NCBI GenBank assembly: GCA_017539125.1
Contig: JAFYHO010000085.1
Span: forward strand, 1 to 52,636
Reading direction: 5' to 3'
Origin: Actinomycetaceae bacterium
GTDB taxonomy: Bacteria; Actinomycetota; Actinomycetes; Actinomycetales; Actinomycetaceae
Length of the DNA stretch: 52,636 bases
Below the pieces are notes generated by a model, which worked only from the letters and a program-made list of their open reading frames with translations, was not told where the DNA came from and searched no databases. Both the position numbers and the translations under genes were made by a program. Position 1 is the first letter of the stretch. Each line of letters begins with the position of its first letter. Shown here in pieces: positions 35,648-44,454 of this stretch.

Positions 35648-37336
35648 CTACTTTTCTCGTTCGGCCTGCTCGAAAGCCTCAATGAGAGCGTCGCGCCACA
35701 GGCCAACCTCGCCTATACCATCAAGCGCCTCATATAAAGGCGCAGAGTCCGTACCCAAAAACTCTCGCGTGCGCGAAAGGAAAGACTCGCGGGCCTTTGA
35801 GGACATGCGGCGTACTGCGTCGTCACCGAAAACCGCTTCGAGGACGCGCTCGGCGAGAACGGCCGTACCGCCTGCAACAGCCACTTCCCCACCAGTCAAG
35901 CCCGATGTTGACGCAAAAATAACAATCATCAGGGCCGCCCCTAGCGCATTGACCGACCAGGACAAAATCTTGGCTGTCGCACGCTTGGACTGCCCCTCAC
36001 TGCCGATCATCTCTAACAGCTCACGCTGCCACTCGCGCACGAGGCGAGCACCGGCATCATAGCGTTGCTCATGGCTGCGCAGCCCGGCATTAGCCTGCAC
36101 CAAGCAATCGCGAGCGCCACCACGCTGCTCCCACGCCGATTGAGTCTGAGCAATCGCCTCTTCGGCTTGGGACACAATCAAATCGAGCAGGGTATCCTCA
36201 ATTGCTTCTTCGACCTGCACAAAATCACGGTCTTTGCCGCGCCCACGGAATATTGCGCTGATGCGGTCACGCACAGAAGCCACACCAGATTCCAAGCGCT
36301 TCATCAAGTCACCCGTGCCGACAATCTCCTGCCAACGCTCAAGGACTTCCCCGCGCAGGAGCGTACCATCGGCAAGACCGGCAGCGATCTCCTTATCAGC
36401 CTGGGCAAAAGCACGCTGAATATCGGTGCGCATCTGCTCAACGATAGCGACCTGCTCATTTGCACCCGTCAAAAGAAGCTCATGCCCGCCCAGCAGCTTC
36501 TCGACCGCACCGCCGAGGGTCTGACGGGCGACATTGGCGCGCGCCCCTGCATCGTGCGCAATCCCCTCAAGCCAGCCACGAAGCGGCCCGATATTGTCGA
36601 GAGGAACAAGACCGTCACCATCCAAACCTTCGGAGATGACAAAGAGGGGCGCATTGCCCAAGCCACGCTCACTCAAACGCGCATGCAAATCGGCACGCAC
36701 GGCAGGAGCATCACCGAGGGGAACCCTGTCAAGCACAACGGCGATAACAATATCGCGCGAAGCGGCTTCGTCGAGCATCACCCACGGCACTGCATCCGCA
36801 TAACGCGCAGCCGTCGTCACAAACACCCACAAATCGGCAGCACTGAGCAACTGGAATGCCAAACGGCGATTTTCTTCGACCACCGAATCAATATCGGGCG
36901 AATCAAGCAAAGCCAACCCCTGCGGAACCGCCTCACTTGCAACCAAGGCGAGCTCATTATGCGAACTCTCCCCCTCTGCCTGCCCGGAGACCCGCGCCAA
37001 ACCGGGCAGCACGCGGGAGTCGGTGAACCAGTGAGCGTCCTGAGGATTATGAATAAGCAGCGGGCGGCGCGTGGTGGGGCGTATCGCCGAAGCACGCGCA
37101 ATATGCTGCCGCAGCAGGGAATTGACAAGTGTTGATTTTCCTGAACCGGTCGAGCCGCCGACCACCGCAATCAAAGGGGCGTCTAAGCTGGCGTAGCGCG
37201 GCAAGATATAGTCCTCAAGCTGGTGGACGATATCTTTACGTACTTCTTCTGCATCTTCGGCGTGCGCGCTCGGCACGGGAAAAGTCATGCCCGCCAATAC
37301 GCGGCGCAGATTTTCCAAAGCTTCAGGCAGTGACAT
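35648..37336 (-). CDS. Dynamin-like/YfjP-type GTPase (first of pair), translationally coupled to hisS
   Basis: A 562-aa protein. Walker A GSTGSGKS is at 61-68 and G3 is LLDSPDIDSV. The expected G4 Asn/Thr-Lys-x-Asp is not seen (VVLDRVPLGD occupies the place), so nucleotide specificity may be altered. A hydrophobic segment near residues 470-510 (ALGAALMIVIFASTSGL) may enter the membrane. The ATG at 37336 shares a base with the hisS stop (TAATG), so the longer open frame to 37387 is disregarded. It is paralogous in layout to the next gene; together they may form a membrane-remodelling complex (inference). Confidence 0.75.
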   Translation of the reverse strand: MSLPEALENLRRVLAGMTFPVPSAHAEDAEEVRKDIVHQLEDYILPRYASLDAPLIAVVGGSTGSGKSTLVNSLLRQHIARASAIRPTTRRPLLIHNPQDAHWFTDSRVLPGLARVSGQAEGESSHNELALVASEAVPQGLALLDSPDIDSVVEENRRLAFQLLSAADLWVFVTTAARYADAVPWVMLDEAASRDIVIAVVLDRVPLGDAPAVRADLHARLSERGLGNAPLFVISEGLDGDGLVPLDNIGPLRGWLEGIAHDAGARANVARQTLGGAVEKLLGGHELLLTGANEQVAIVEQMRTDIQRAFAQADKEIAAGLADGTLLRGEVLERWQEIVGTGDLMKRLESGVASVRDRISAIFRGRGKDRDFVQVEEAIEDTLLDLIVSQAEEAIAQTQSAWEQRGGARDCLVQANAGLRSHEQRYDAGARLVREWQRELLEMIGSEGQSKRATAKILSWSVNALGAALMIVIFASTSGLTGGEVAVAGGTAVLAERVLEAVFGDDAVRRMSSKARESFLSRTREFLGTDSAPLYEALDGIGEVGLWRDALIEAFEQAEREK

Positions 37337-38655
37337 TATGCTTCCCCATTCAACTGCGGATAGAGATCCTCGCTCGGCGGCGACCACGTGTTCGCGTCAG
37401 CGCTCACTTGCTCACCGCTGCGAATATCTTTGACCTGTTCGCCCTCGTCGGTCGAGAACCACACATAGGGTATGCCGCGGCGGTCAGCGTGACGGATTTG
37501 TTTACCGAATTTTGCCGAGTTAGGCGACACATCAGCGGGAATGCCGCGCTGGCGCAGTGCCATCGCAGTACGGCTTGCGCTCAAACGTTCGCTTTCGTCA
37601 TTGACCGCGACGAGCACACAAGTGGGAACTTTGCGTGAGGCTTGGACGAGCCCGCTACCGATAACACGCGAAAGCAGGCGCGAGACGCCAATAGACAAGC
37701 CAACTCCCGGATAGGTTTTCTTGCCGTCAGAGGCGAGGGCGTCATAGCGTCCGCCCGAGCAGACTGAGCCGAGATCTTCGTGCCCGATGACAGTCGATTC
37801 AAAGACTGAGCCAGTGTAATAGTCCAGGCCGCGCGCAATACGCAAATCCGCAACGAGAGAGCCCTCGATAAGGTCATTTGCTCCCTCGATGAGACGCACA
37901 AGCTCATCAAGCCCCTCATCGAGAAGTTCACTTCGCGCACCCAATTCCAGCACGCTCTCGGCAACCGAAGCGTCCGTGCCCGTGATGTCCGCCAGCGCGA
38001 GGGCTTTGCGCGCCTGCTCTTCGCTTGCCCCGACACGCTCTGCGAGCAGTTCGGCGACAACGTCCGGGCCGACTTTGTCGAGTTTATCGACAATACGCAG
38101 GGTTTCTTCGACGTCCTCGATACCGATTGCCTCGTAGAAGCCTTGGGCTACTTTGCGGTTGGAGGCGCGCACGACAACGCGCGGAATGGGCAGCTTGGAC
38201 AGCGCATCGACCATGACAAGCGGCAGCTCGATGTCGTGGTGGAATGCGAGGGTGTCTGCGCCGACCACATCCACATCGGCTTGGATAAATTCGCGGAAAC
38301 GCCCGTCTTGGGGGCGCTCGCCGCGCCACACTTTTTGAATCTGGTAGCGCTTAAAGGGAAAGTCGAGCTTGCCCGCATTTTCGAGGACATAGCGTGCGAG
38401 CGGCACGGTAAGGTCAAAGTGCAGTCCGAGCTCAGCCTTTTGCCCCTCTTCGCCCTGCAAGCGCGAGAGAACATAGACCTCTTTAGACGTCTCGCCCTTA
38501 CGCAGGAGCTGTTCAAGGGGCTCAACCGCGCGAGTTTCAATCCCCGAAAAACCGTGCAGCTCAAAAGTCTCGCGCAGAGTGTCGAGCAGGCGCTGTTCGA
38601 CAATGCGGTCTGCTGGCAGCCATTCAGGGAAACCTGAGAGCGGCGCAATCTTCAT
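37336..38655 (-). CDS. hisS: Histidyl-tRNA synthetase
   Basis: A 439-aa class II aminoacyl-tRNA synthetase charging tRNA-His. Motif 2 (KRYQIQKVWRGERPQDGRF), the histidine loop RGLDYYTGSVFE and CSGGRYDAL are diagnostic. The start MKIAPLSGFPEWLP at 38655 is preferred because GAGGAG lies 7 bases upstream; the frame is open to 38685. The C-terminal anticodon-binding domain ends normally. It heads a three-gene unit with the two GTPases, joined by TAATG. The MBL-fold gene upstream is its normal actinobacterial neighbour. Confidence 0.94.
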   Translation of the reverse strand: MKIAPLSGFPEWLPADRIVEQRLLDTLRETFELHGFSGIETRAVEPLEQLLRKGETSKEVYVLSRLQGEEGQKAELGLHFDLTVPLARYVLENAGKLDFPFKRYQIQKVWRGERPQDGRFREFIQADVDVVGADTLAFHHDIELPLVMVDALSKLPIPRVVVRASNRKVAQGFYEAIGIEDVEETLRIVDKLDKVGPDVVAELLAERVGASEEQARKALALADITGTDASVAESVLELGARSELLDEGLDELVRLIEGANDLIEGSLVADLRIARGLDYYTGSVFESTVIGHEDLGSVCSGGRYDALASDGKKTYPGVGLSIGVSRLLSRVIGSGLVQASRKVPTCVLVAVNDESERLSASRTAMALRQRGIPADVSPNSAKFGKQIRHADRRGIPYVWFSTDEGEQVKDIRSGEQVSADANTWSPPSEDLYPQLNGEA

Positions 38656-38753
38656 CTGTGTTCTCCTCGATTTGACACCTATCAATATCCACAGCTAATC
38701 GTAGCGAGTATGCGCGGCGAAAGTGCTTTTTAACGCGGAATGTACTCCCCTAG

Positions 38754-39485
38754 TTAAATATCGCTCGCGCAGGCGTGACGCAAATAAGGGTTGATTTCCG
38801 CCTCGATAGCAACGGTCGAGGGATGCCCGTGGCCTGGGAAGAATGCAGTGTCGGGGGCGATAATCTGGCTGAGAGTGCGCAGGGATTGCACCATTTCTCT
38901 GTCGTCTCCGCCGGGCAGGTCTGTGCGACCGATTGAACCGGCAAAAAGGACGTCGCCGGTCAGGAGGTATTGTCCGCTGACGGTATCCGGGAGCTGTGGT
39001 GTTTCTTCATCGGGGGTGATTGTTCCACCGAAAAGGAAAATAGTTGAGCCCTCGGTGTGTCCGGGCATGGGTATGGCGCGCAGGGCGACACCAGGGACGA
39101 GTTCTGCTCCGCCACCGACGAAGAGAGAGGGCGGTATTTCTTCGACGCGCGCGGGACGTTCCCATACATGCCCAGATTCGCGCTCAAAAGGTGAGGCTGA
39201 AAATGCTGTGTAGTGGGCGGGGTCGTCCAGACGGTAGAGGTCTGGGGCAGAAACATAAACAGGCACGTCCTCGCCGACAATGACGGGGGCGTCCCAACAG
39301 TGGTCGGAGTGCCCATGCGTCAGCAGAACTGCCCCAAGGGAAAGCTCGTGCTTTTTCAGACTCGCCTCAACCCATGGCGCACTTTTCGCTCCTGGGTCAA
39401 TGACGAGCGCTACGCGCTGGGTATCGTCAGCGAGAATGTAGCAATTGGCTTGTAGTGTCGTATTGCTATTGCGAAGAAATATCAT
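38754..39485 (-). CDS. Metallo-beta-lactamase-fold hydrolase (glyoxalase II-like)
   Basis: A 243-aa protein. The zinc motif HGHSDH is at residues 57-62, and further ligands lie in MPGHTEGS and LLTGDVLFAGSIGRTDL. This is the signature of the glyoxalase II/persulfide-dioxygenase-like subgroup. The genomic position beside hisS and near relA matches the M. tuberculosis gene Rv2581c, annotated as a glyoxalase II. The substrate is uncertain. The ATG at 39485 lacks a strong ribosome site (GAGGGC directly adjoining); the frame is open to 39593 but those residues do not resemble the family. Confidence 0.85.
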   Translation of the reverse strand: MIFLRNSNTTLQANCYILADDTQRVALVIDPGAKSAPWVEASLKKHELSLGAVLLTHGHSDHCWDAPVIVGEDVPVYVSAPDLYRLDDPAHYTAFSASPFERESGHVWERPARVEEIPPSLFVGGGAELVPGVALRAIPMPGHTEGSTIFLFGGTITPDEETPQLPDTVSGQYLLTGDVLFAGSIGRTDLPGGDDREMVQSLRTLSQIIAPDTAFFPGHGHPSTVAIEAEINPYLRHACASDI

Positions 39486-39690
39486 GCCCTCAACGCTATA
39501 CCTTATCCCTCCCCTACGCCACTCTTTCCCGCACGTCTGCCCTCTCCATTTGCACGTGGGCTTGTGATGTGGGCTGGGGCGTAGAGAAAACACAAGGAAA
39601 AAACGTGCGAAAAGACGTAGAATATGGAACGCTAAAACAAATGCACAACGCTACGTACGGCACATCGTGCCGTCTCCATAAGGAGCACAT

Positions 39691-41412
39691 ATGTCCGATA
39701 AGAACGACACTTCCACAGCTCGTGATGTCGAGCGCGGCCCTCTCGTTGACGGTTCGCACATTATTCCACCTACCGAGCGAGCACAGGTTGAACAGGTAAC
39801 ACCCGCTGTTGCAAGCTCGCCAGATTCACCCGAATCGGCGCCCTCACCAGCCTCAGCACCCTCACCCAAGTCAGCCCCTTCGCCTGCTTCAGCCCCCTCA
39901 GCTGACACTCCTGACGAAGCTGCCAAAGCAGACAAGGAAAGCAAGACAGAGGAAAAAGTGGTTGCGAAAAAGACATCTGCTGTAAAGAAGTCGCCTGCAT
40001 CGGACGAAGAATCGGACAAAGAAAAGTCAGAAAAGACAGAAGAGCCAAAAAAGGAAAAAGAAGAAAAACCGGAAGAAGCAGCTTCTACTCCTAAGCCGCG
40101 TCCTATTCCGCGCCCGCGCCCAGCAGCCACTCCTGCTGCCCCTGCCGCTTCAAGCACAGCCGACGCGGAAGCTGTGCGCTTGGCAGCTGCGTGGGGTCGC
40201 GTTGATGACGAAGGCACTGTCTATCTGCGCTCGGCAGATGGTGAGCGCGCTGTCGGCCAGTACGCTGCCGGCGGCTCCAATGATGACGCTTTGGCTTTCT
40301 ACGCCGAGCGCTATGTTGCTCTGGCAGGTCAGGTTTCCCTGCTTGAATCTCGCGTGGAAAATATCAGCCCTGAAGAAGCAGGACAATCCCTCAAGGCTTT
40401 GGAAAAGCAGCTGAAAGAGCCAGCTGTTGTTGGCGATGTCGAGGCCCTGCGCACGCGCGTTGCCAGCTTGAAAGAGCGCGTTGCTGAGCGCCGCGAGGAA
40501 ATACAGGCTGCCCGTCAAGCTGCCAAGGCTGAAGCTCTCGAAGCACGCACGAAGCTTGTTGAGCGCGCCGAGGCTATCGCAGCGAAGAATCCTTCAAAGA
40601 TTCACTGGCGCAATTCCCGCGAGGAACTCTCTAAGATTTTTGACGATTGGCAGGAGGCTCAGCGCAGCGGTCCACGTATTGACCGTCCCACCGAGGAAGA
40701 GCTCTGGCATCGTTTCTCGCGTGCCCGCTCGCAATTTGATCGTATGCGTCGCCAGCATTTCACCCAGCTTGAGGCACATCGTGCCGAGGTGATCGACACA
40801 AAGATGAAGCTGGTCGAGCAGGCAGAGAAGTTGCAGGATTCGACAGAGTGGAATCAGGGCGCTGCCCAGTTCCGCTCTCTCATGGATCAGTGGCGTAAGG
40901 CTGGTCGCGCCTCCCGCAAGGATGACGATAAGCTTTGGGAGCGTTTCCATACGGCACAGCAGAAGTTCTTTGACGCGCGCTCTGCTCATTTCGCACAGCG
41001 TGACGAGGAGCAGGAGGCGAATCTGGAGGCAAAGCTGAAGCTTGTCGCCGAGGCTGAGGAGATTCTTCCAGTCACCGATATTGAAAGCGCGCGCACTACG
41101 TTGCGCTCCATTCAGGATCGCTGGGAAGAAATCGGCATGGTTCCACGCAACGCTATTTCCCGCACCGAAGGTCGCCTGCGCGAAATTGAGGACGCCCTGC
41201 GCAAAGCGGAAGCTGACCGCTGGAAGGCGACCGACCCGCAAAAGAAGCAGCGTTCTGACGGTATGGCTGCCCAGTTGGAGAAGCTTATCGCTGAGCTTGA
41301 CGAAGAAATTGCTGCGGCTGAGGCTGCGGGTGATAAAGAGAAGCTCGCTTCTTTGAAGGAAAACCGCGAGGCTCGCCAGGCATGGCTTGATCAGGTCAAC
41401 CAAGACCTCTAG
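39691..41412 (+). CDS. DUF349-repeat protein with long disordered N-terminus
   Basis: A 573-aa protein. Residues ~30-160 are low complexity: Ser/Pro/Ala runs (SAPSPKSAPSPASAPS), then Lys/Glu-rich, then a PRPIPRPRPA stretch. The rest (about 200-570) is helical, with DUF349 repeats recognisable by recurring W..F...W/R patterns such as NSREELSKIFDDWQEAQRSG, FRSLMDQWRKAGRAS and LRSIQDRWEEIGMVP. DUF349 proteins are common in actinobacteria near relA, and their function is unknown. AAGGAG precedes the ATG. The gene is divergent from the MBL gene and followed by a DnaA-box cluster. Confidence 0.85.
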   Translation: MSDKNDTSTARDVERGPLVDGSHIIPPTERAQVEQVTPAVASSPDSPESAPSPASAPSPKSAPSPASAPSADTPDEAAKADKESKTEEKVVAKKTSAVKKSPASDEESDKEKSEKTEEPKKEKEEKPEEAASTPKPRPIPRPRPAATPAAPAASSTADAEAVRLAAAWGRVDDEGTVYLRSADGERAVGQYAAGGSNDDALAFYAERYVALAGQVSLLESRVENISPEEAGQSLKALEKQLKEPAVVGDVEALRTRVASLKERVAERREEIQAARQAAKAEALEARTKLVERAEAIAAKNPSKIHWRNSREELSKIFDDWQEAQRSGPRIDRPTEEELWHRFSRARSQFDRMRRQHFTQLEAHRAEVIDTKMKLVEQAEKLQDSTEWNQGAAQFRSLMDQWRKAGRASRKDDDKLWERFHTAQQKFFDARSAHFAQRDEEQEANLEAKLKLVAEAEEILPVTDIESARTTLRSIQDRWEEIGMVPRNAISRTEGRLREIEDALRKAEADRWKATDPQKKQRSDGMAAQLEKLIAELDEEIAAAEAAGDKEKLASLKENREARQAWLDQVNQDL

Positions 41413-41465
41413 TTTTCCACAGTTTTTATCCACAAGAAAAGCGCTCGAAACAGATTTTATCCACA
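41413..41465 (+). other. Cluster of DnaA boxes: two perfect TTATCCACA and one near match
   Basis: TTTTCCACA starts at 41413 and TTATCCACA at 41426 and 41457, all in the same orientation, directly after the DUF349 stop. TTATCCACA is the high-affinity DnaA box consensus. Two exact copies 31 bases apart are unlikely by chance in this base composition. No AT-rich unwinding region or dnaA/dnaN gene is near, so this is not an obvious origin. A DnaA-titration or regulatory site is more plausible. Confidence 0.6.
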
Positions 41466-41481
41466 CCCCCTGAGCGCTTTT
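41437..41481 (+). terminator. Possible terminator after the DUF349 gene
   Basis: AAAAGCGCTC and GAGCGCTTTT are complementary over 10 bases, with a 25-base loop containing one of the DnaA boxes, followed by CCTGTATG. The long loop makes it a moderate candidate. A DnaA protein bound in the loop could influence folding or transcription (speculative). Confidence 0.45.
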
Positions 41482-41506
41482 CCTGTATGTCGTGTAGACA
41501 TGAAGC

Positions 41507-42052
41507 ATGAAAGCATGGCATAACACCTACCTCGACCCATCTACCCGCATTCTTATCCATGACGGTCTGCTCATCGAATACGCTCCGGGCTGCGTCATCG
41601 AAGCAGACCTCGCCCGCTACAGCGAATTTCGAGGAGCGGCAATCGCCCGACTCCTATCCCCACAACACACAGCTGTCAGCCGTACAGCTCTCTGGATACA
41701 CACAGGCTTTCTCTATAAAGATTTCATGCCGCGTCTATGTACCGCCCATCCCAACTCCTCTCAACCCCATGTCGTCTCACGCAGAGCAGTAGGCGACGAC
41801 TGCTGCCAGACTATAGGTGGAGCCCGCGTAACAATTCCTGCCTGTACAGCCTTCGAACTTTTATTACAAGAAAAGCCGGAATACGCATGGGAAGGAATAC
41901 GCGCTCTCTACGATGCGCACCTTATAACGCCAGACGATATCGCTGAACATATCAATCACGATTCTGCTCGCAATGGCTCACGCAAAGTGCGGGCCATTTT
42001 TGAAGAACTCTCCCGCAATCCATCGCCACGAGAAATGAGCGTTAACGAATGA
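41507..42052 (+). CDS. Hypothetical protein of 181 aa, weakly like AbiEi-type antitoxin C-terminal regions
   Basis: The product is not recognised with certainty. It begins MKAWHNTYLDPSTRI and contains AVSRTALWIHTGF and then GGARVTIPACTAFELLLQEKPEYAW. This resembles the order alternating WxH and VTxPxRTAxDL-like segments in AbiEi-type antitoxin or endonuclease-associated proteins of actinobacteria. No helix-turn-helix, toxin partner or membrane segment is evident. A TAGACA box lies 6 bases before the ATG, so the message may be leaderless. The stop is immediately followed by a palindromic element. Gene reality is likely from length and codon use. Confidence 0.55.
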   Translation: MKAWHNTYLDPSTRILIHDGLLIEYAPGCVIEADLARYSEFRGAAIARLLSPQHTAVSRTALWIHTGFLYKDFMPRLCTAHPNSSQPHVVSRRAVGDDCCQTIGGARVTIPACTAFELLLQEKPEYAWEGIRALYDAHLITPDDIAEHINHDSARNGSRKVRAIFEELSRNPSPREMSVNE

Positions 42053-42114
42053 TGCGACGATTATTTCCGTCTCGGGGCCTACGCTGACTCCCTCGACGAA
42101 AATAAGTCGTCGCA
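42053..42114. repeat. Palindromic repeat element between convergent genes (copy B)
   Basis: The left arm TGCGACGATTATTT (42053-42066) pairs with the right arm AAATAAGTCGTCGCA (42100-42114), with a single bulged G. The inner sequence starts CCGTCTCGGGG and ends CTCCCTCGACG, similar to the copy at 17760. It lies between the stop of the 181-aa gene and the relA stop. Both copies sit between convergent genes and may terminate both transcripts. Confidence 0.7.
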
Positions 42115-42157
42115 CAACACACCCTGTCATTGCTACGACGGGGTTGGATAAAAATGC

Positions 42158-44398
42158 TTAGTCACGCACGCGGCGCTCATTAGCTTTCTTAGAAGCCGTC
42201 ACACGGTAAGCGTCATGCACACCCTCAATCTGACGCAAATCTTTCAACACTTGCGTAATCTGGTGCGAATCAGCGATCTCAAATACAAAGGAGGAACGGG
42301 CAAGATGCTCTTTCGTCGTCGAAATATTGCCGGAAATCAAATTCACGCCATTATCTGACAACACACGAGACACATCGGAAAGCAAACCCTGCCTATCCAA
42401 AGCCTCAATTTGAATATTAACGAGGTAAACAGCCTGAGCGCCCTCAGCCCACTCTACATCGATAAAACGCTCCGGCTCTCGCGCCAAGGAAACAACATTG
42501 GAGCAATCTGCCTGATGAATCGACAGCCCATTACCACGGGTCACGAAGCCAACAATTTTATCGGGAGGCACAGGCGTACAGCATTTCGCCAATTTCACGA
42601 GCACATCGGCGCTGTCCATGTCTTGAACAACAACGGCACTATCGCCGTGCGAATGCGGGTGATGCTGGATACGAGTTGGAGTGATTGCCTCAGAAAGGGT
42701 TTCTTCGACCCCAAGCTGGCCACCCTGTGAAGAAATCAAGGCACGGACGACCGTCTCTGCCGAGACAGCCCCCTCACCTACTGCCGCATACAAATCGTCA
42801 ACATCTTTACGCTCTAAATCATGGGCGACACCGCGCAAAGTATCATGGCTCATCAGGCGCTGGACAGGCTGATTCTTGCGCTGAATCGCCTTGGCCAGAC
42901 GGTCACGCCCTGTCTCAATCGCTTCTTCGCGGCGCGACTTCTTAAACCAGACGCGAATCTTCGCGCGAGCACGCGGAGAAGCAACAAAATCGAGCCAGCC
43001 TTGAGAAGGACCCGCATTGGGGTTCTTTGAGGTAATAATTTCGACAGTATCGCCCGATTCTAGGCAATGATCGAGAGTGACAAGACGGTCGTTGACGCGC
43101 GCACCGACTGTGTGGTGCCCGACCTCCGTGTGGATTGCATAGGCAAAATCGACTGGTGTCGAGCCGGCAGGCAGCTCCAACACCTGACCTTTCGGAGTGA
43201 AAGCATAGAGGCGATTCTTAGAGATTTCATACCGCAATGAGTCAAGGAACTCAGCCGGGTCTGCTGTTTCTCTCTGCCAATCGACAAGCTGGCGCAACCA
43301 GTTAAGCTGGGCGTCTTGATCGGATAGAGGCGGAGCTTGCCGTGTCGAGCGCGCATTCGGATTTTCTTTATATCGCCAATGTGCCGCCACACCAAACTCT
43401 GCACGCCGATGCATATCGTAGGTGCGGATTTGGATTTCGAGAGGGTGTTCCCCCGGGCCAATGACGGTTGTGTGAATGGACTGGTAGAGGTTGAACTTCG
43501 GCGTGGAAATATAGTCCTTAATACGCCCTTGAATAGGAGTGAAAACTGTGTTGGCAACACCGAGAACCGCATAGCAATCTTGTATAGATTCGACGAGCAC
43601 ACGTATACCGACCAAATCGTAGATATCTTCGAAGTCTTTGCCACGCAGAATCATCTTTTGGTAAATGGAATAGTAGTGCTTCGAGCGCCCTGTAATTGTG
43701 CATTTAATATGCGCAGCTTCCAATTCACGTTCGAGAGTCTCTTTGATTTGGGAAACATAGGCATCGCGCTCGGGACTATGCTCGGTAACAAGACTCTCAA
43801 TTTCTTCATAGACGATAGGATAAAGAGTGCGGAAAGAGCGGTCCTCAAGCTCCCACTTAATAGAGTTCATACCCAAACGATGAGCGAGTGGAGCATAAAT
43901 CTCCAAAGTTTCGCGTGCTTTAGCTTCTGCGGAAGCCGCTGGAACAAATCCCCATGTGCGCGCATTGTGTAGTCGGTCTGCAAGCTTAATGAGGAGGACG
44001 CGGATATCTTTCGACATCGCAATAACCATTTTGCGGACTGTCTCTGCTTTGGCAGCTTCTCCAAATTCGACCTTGTCCAGCTTTGTCACACCGTCCACAA
44101 GAAGGGCAACGGTTTCACCAAATTCGCTGGTGATATCGTCAAGCGTATAGCTTGTATCCTCGACGGTATCGTGAAGGAGTCCCCCAACAATGGTGTCCTC
44201 GTCTAGGCCAAGCTCGGCAAGTATGGTGGCAACAGCAACAGGATGAACAATATAGGGCTCGCCCGATTTGCGCTTTTGACCGTCATGGCATTGGTAGGCA
44301 ACCTCGAAAGCTCGCTGAATCCGCTCTAGATTCATTGTCGAGTTATCGCCAATGGCTTCGAGCAGCGGGGCAAAGATGTCGCTCATTGTGTTATCCAT
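42158..44398 (-). CDS. relA: Bifunctional (p)ppGpp synthetase/hydrolase RelA/SpoT (Rsh)
   Basis: A 746-aa stringent-response enzyme. The N-terminal HD hydrolase domain carries His76-Asp77 in LLHDTVEDT. The RelA/SpoT synthetase domain (about 220-350, with DIYDLVGIRVLV and YQSIHTTVIGP), the TGS domain (YAFTPKGQVLELPAGSTPVDFAYAI beginning) and a C-terminal ACT domain follow. An intact HD site and synthetase motifs indicate both synthesis and breakdown of the alarmone. AGGAGG precedes the start; an ATG at 44386 is a minor alternative. It follows apt, as is typical in actinobacteria. Confidence 0.96.
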   Translation of the reverse strand: MDNTMSDIFAPLLEAIGDNSTMNLERIQRAFEVAYQCHDGQKRKSGEPYIVHPVAVATILAELGLDEDTIVGGLLHDTVEDTSYTLDDITSEFGETVALLVDGVTKLDKVEFGEAAKAETVRKMVIAMSKDIRVLLIKLADRLHNARTWGFVPAASAEAKARETLEIYAPLAHRLGMNSIKWELEDRSFRTLYPIVYEEIESLVTEHSPERDAYVSQIKETLERELEAAHIKCTITGRSKHYYSIYQKMILRGKDFEDIYDLVGIRVLVESIQDCYAVLGVANTVFTPIQGRIKDYISTPKFNLYQSIHTTVIGPGEHPLEIQIRTYDMHRRAEFGVAAHWRYKENPNARSTRQAPPLSDQDAQLNWLRQLVDWQRETADPAEFLDSLRYEISKNRLYAFTPKGQVLELPAGSTPVDFAYAIHTEVGHHTVGARVNDRLVTLDHCLESGDTVEIITSKNPNAGPSQGWLDFVASPRARAKIRVWFKKSRREEAIETGRDRLAKAIQRKNQPVQRLMSHDTLRGVAHDLERKDVDDLYAAVGEGAVSAETVVRALISSQGGQLGVEETLSEAITPTRIQHHPHSHGDSAVVVQDMDSADVLVKLAKCCTPVPPDKIVGFVTRGNGLSIHQADCSNVVSLAREPERFIDVEWAEGAQAVYLVNIQIEALDRQGLLSDVSRVLSDNGVNLISGNISTTKEHLARSSFVFEIADSHQITQVLKDLRQIEGVHDAYRVTASKKANERRVRD

Positions 44399-44454
44399 CG
44401 CTTCACCTGCCTCCTATATCGCGGCTCTACCGCAAAAGTCTATCGCACAGCCAC

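Noticed and set aside
36065..37135. 356-codon open frame opposite the first GTPase gene
   Set aside because: Antisense shadow; the GTPase frame has a Walker A motif and correct gene spacing.
41413..41481. Replication origin at the DnaA boxes
   Set aside because: No dnaA, dnaN, gyrB or rpmH nearby, no AT-rich unwinding stretch and only two perfect boxes.
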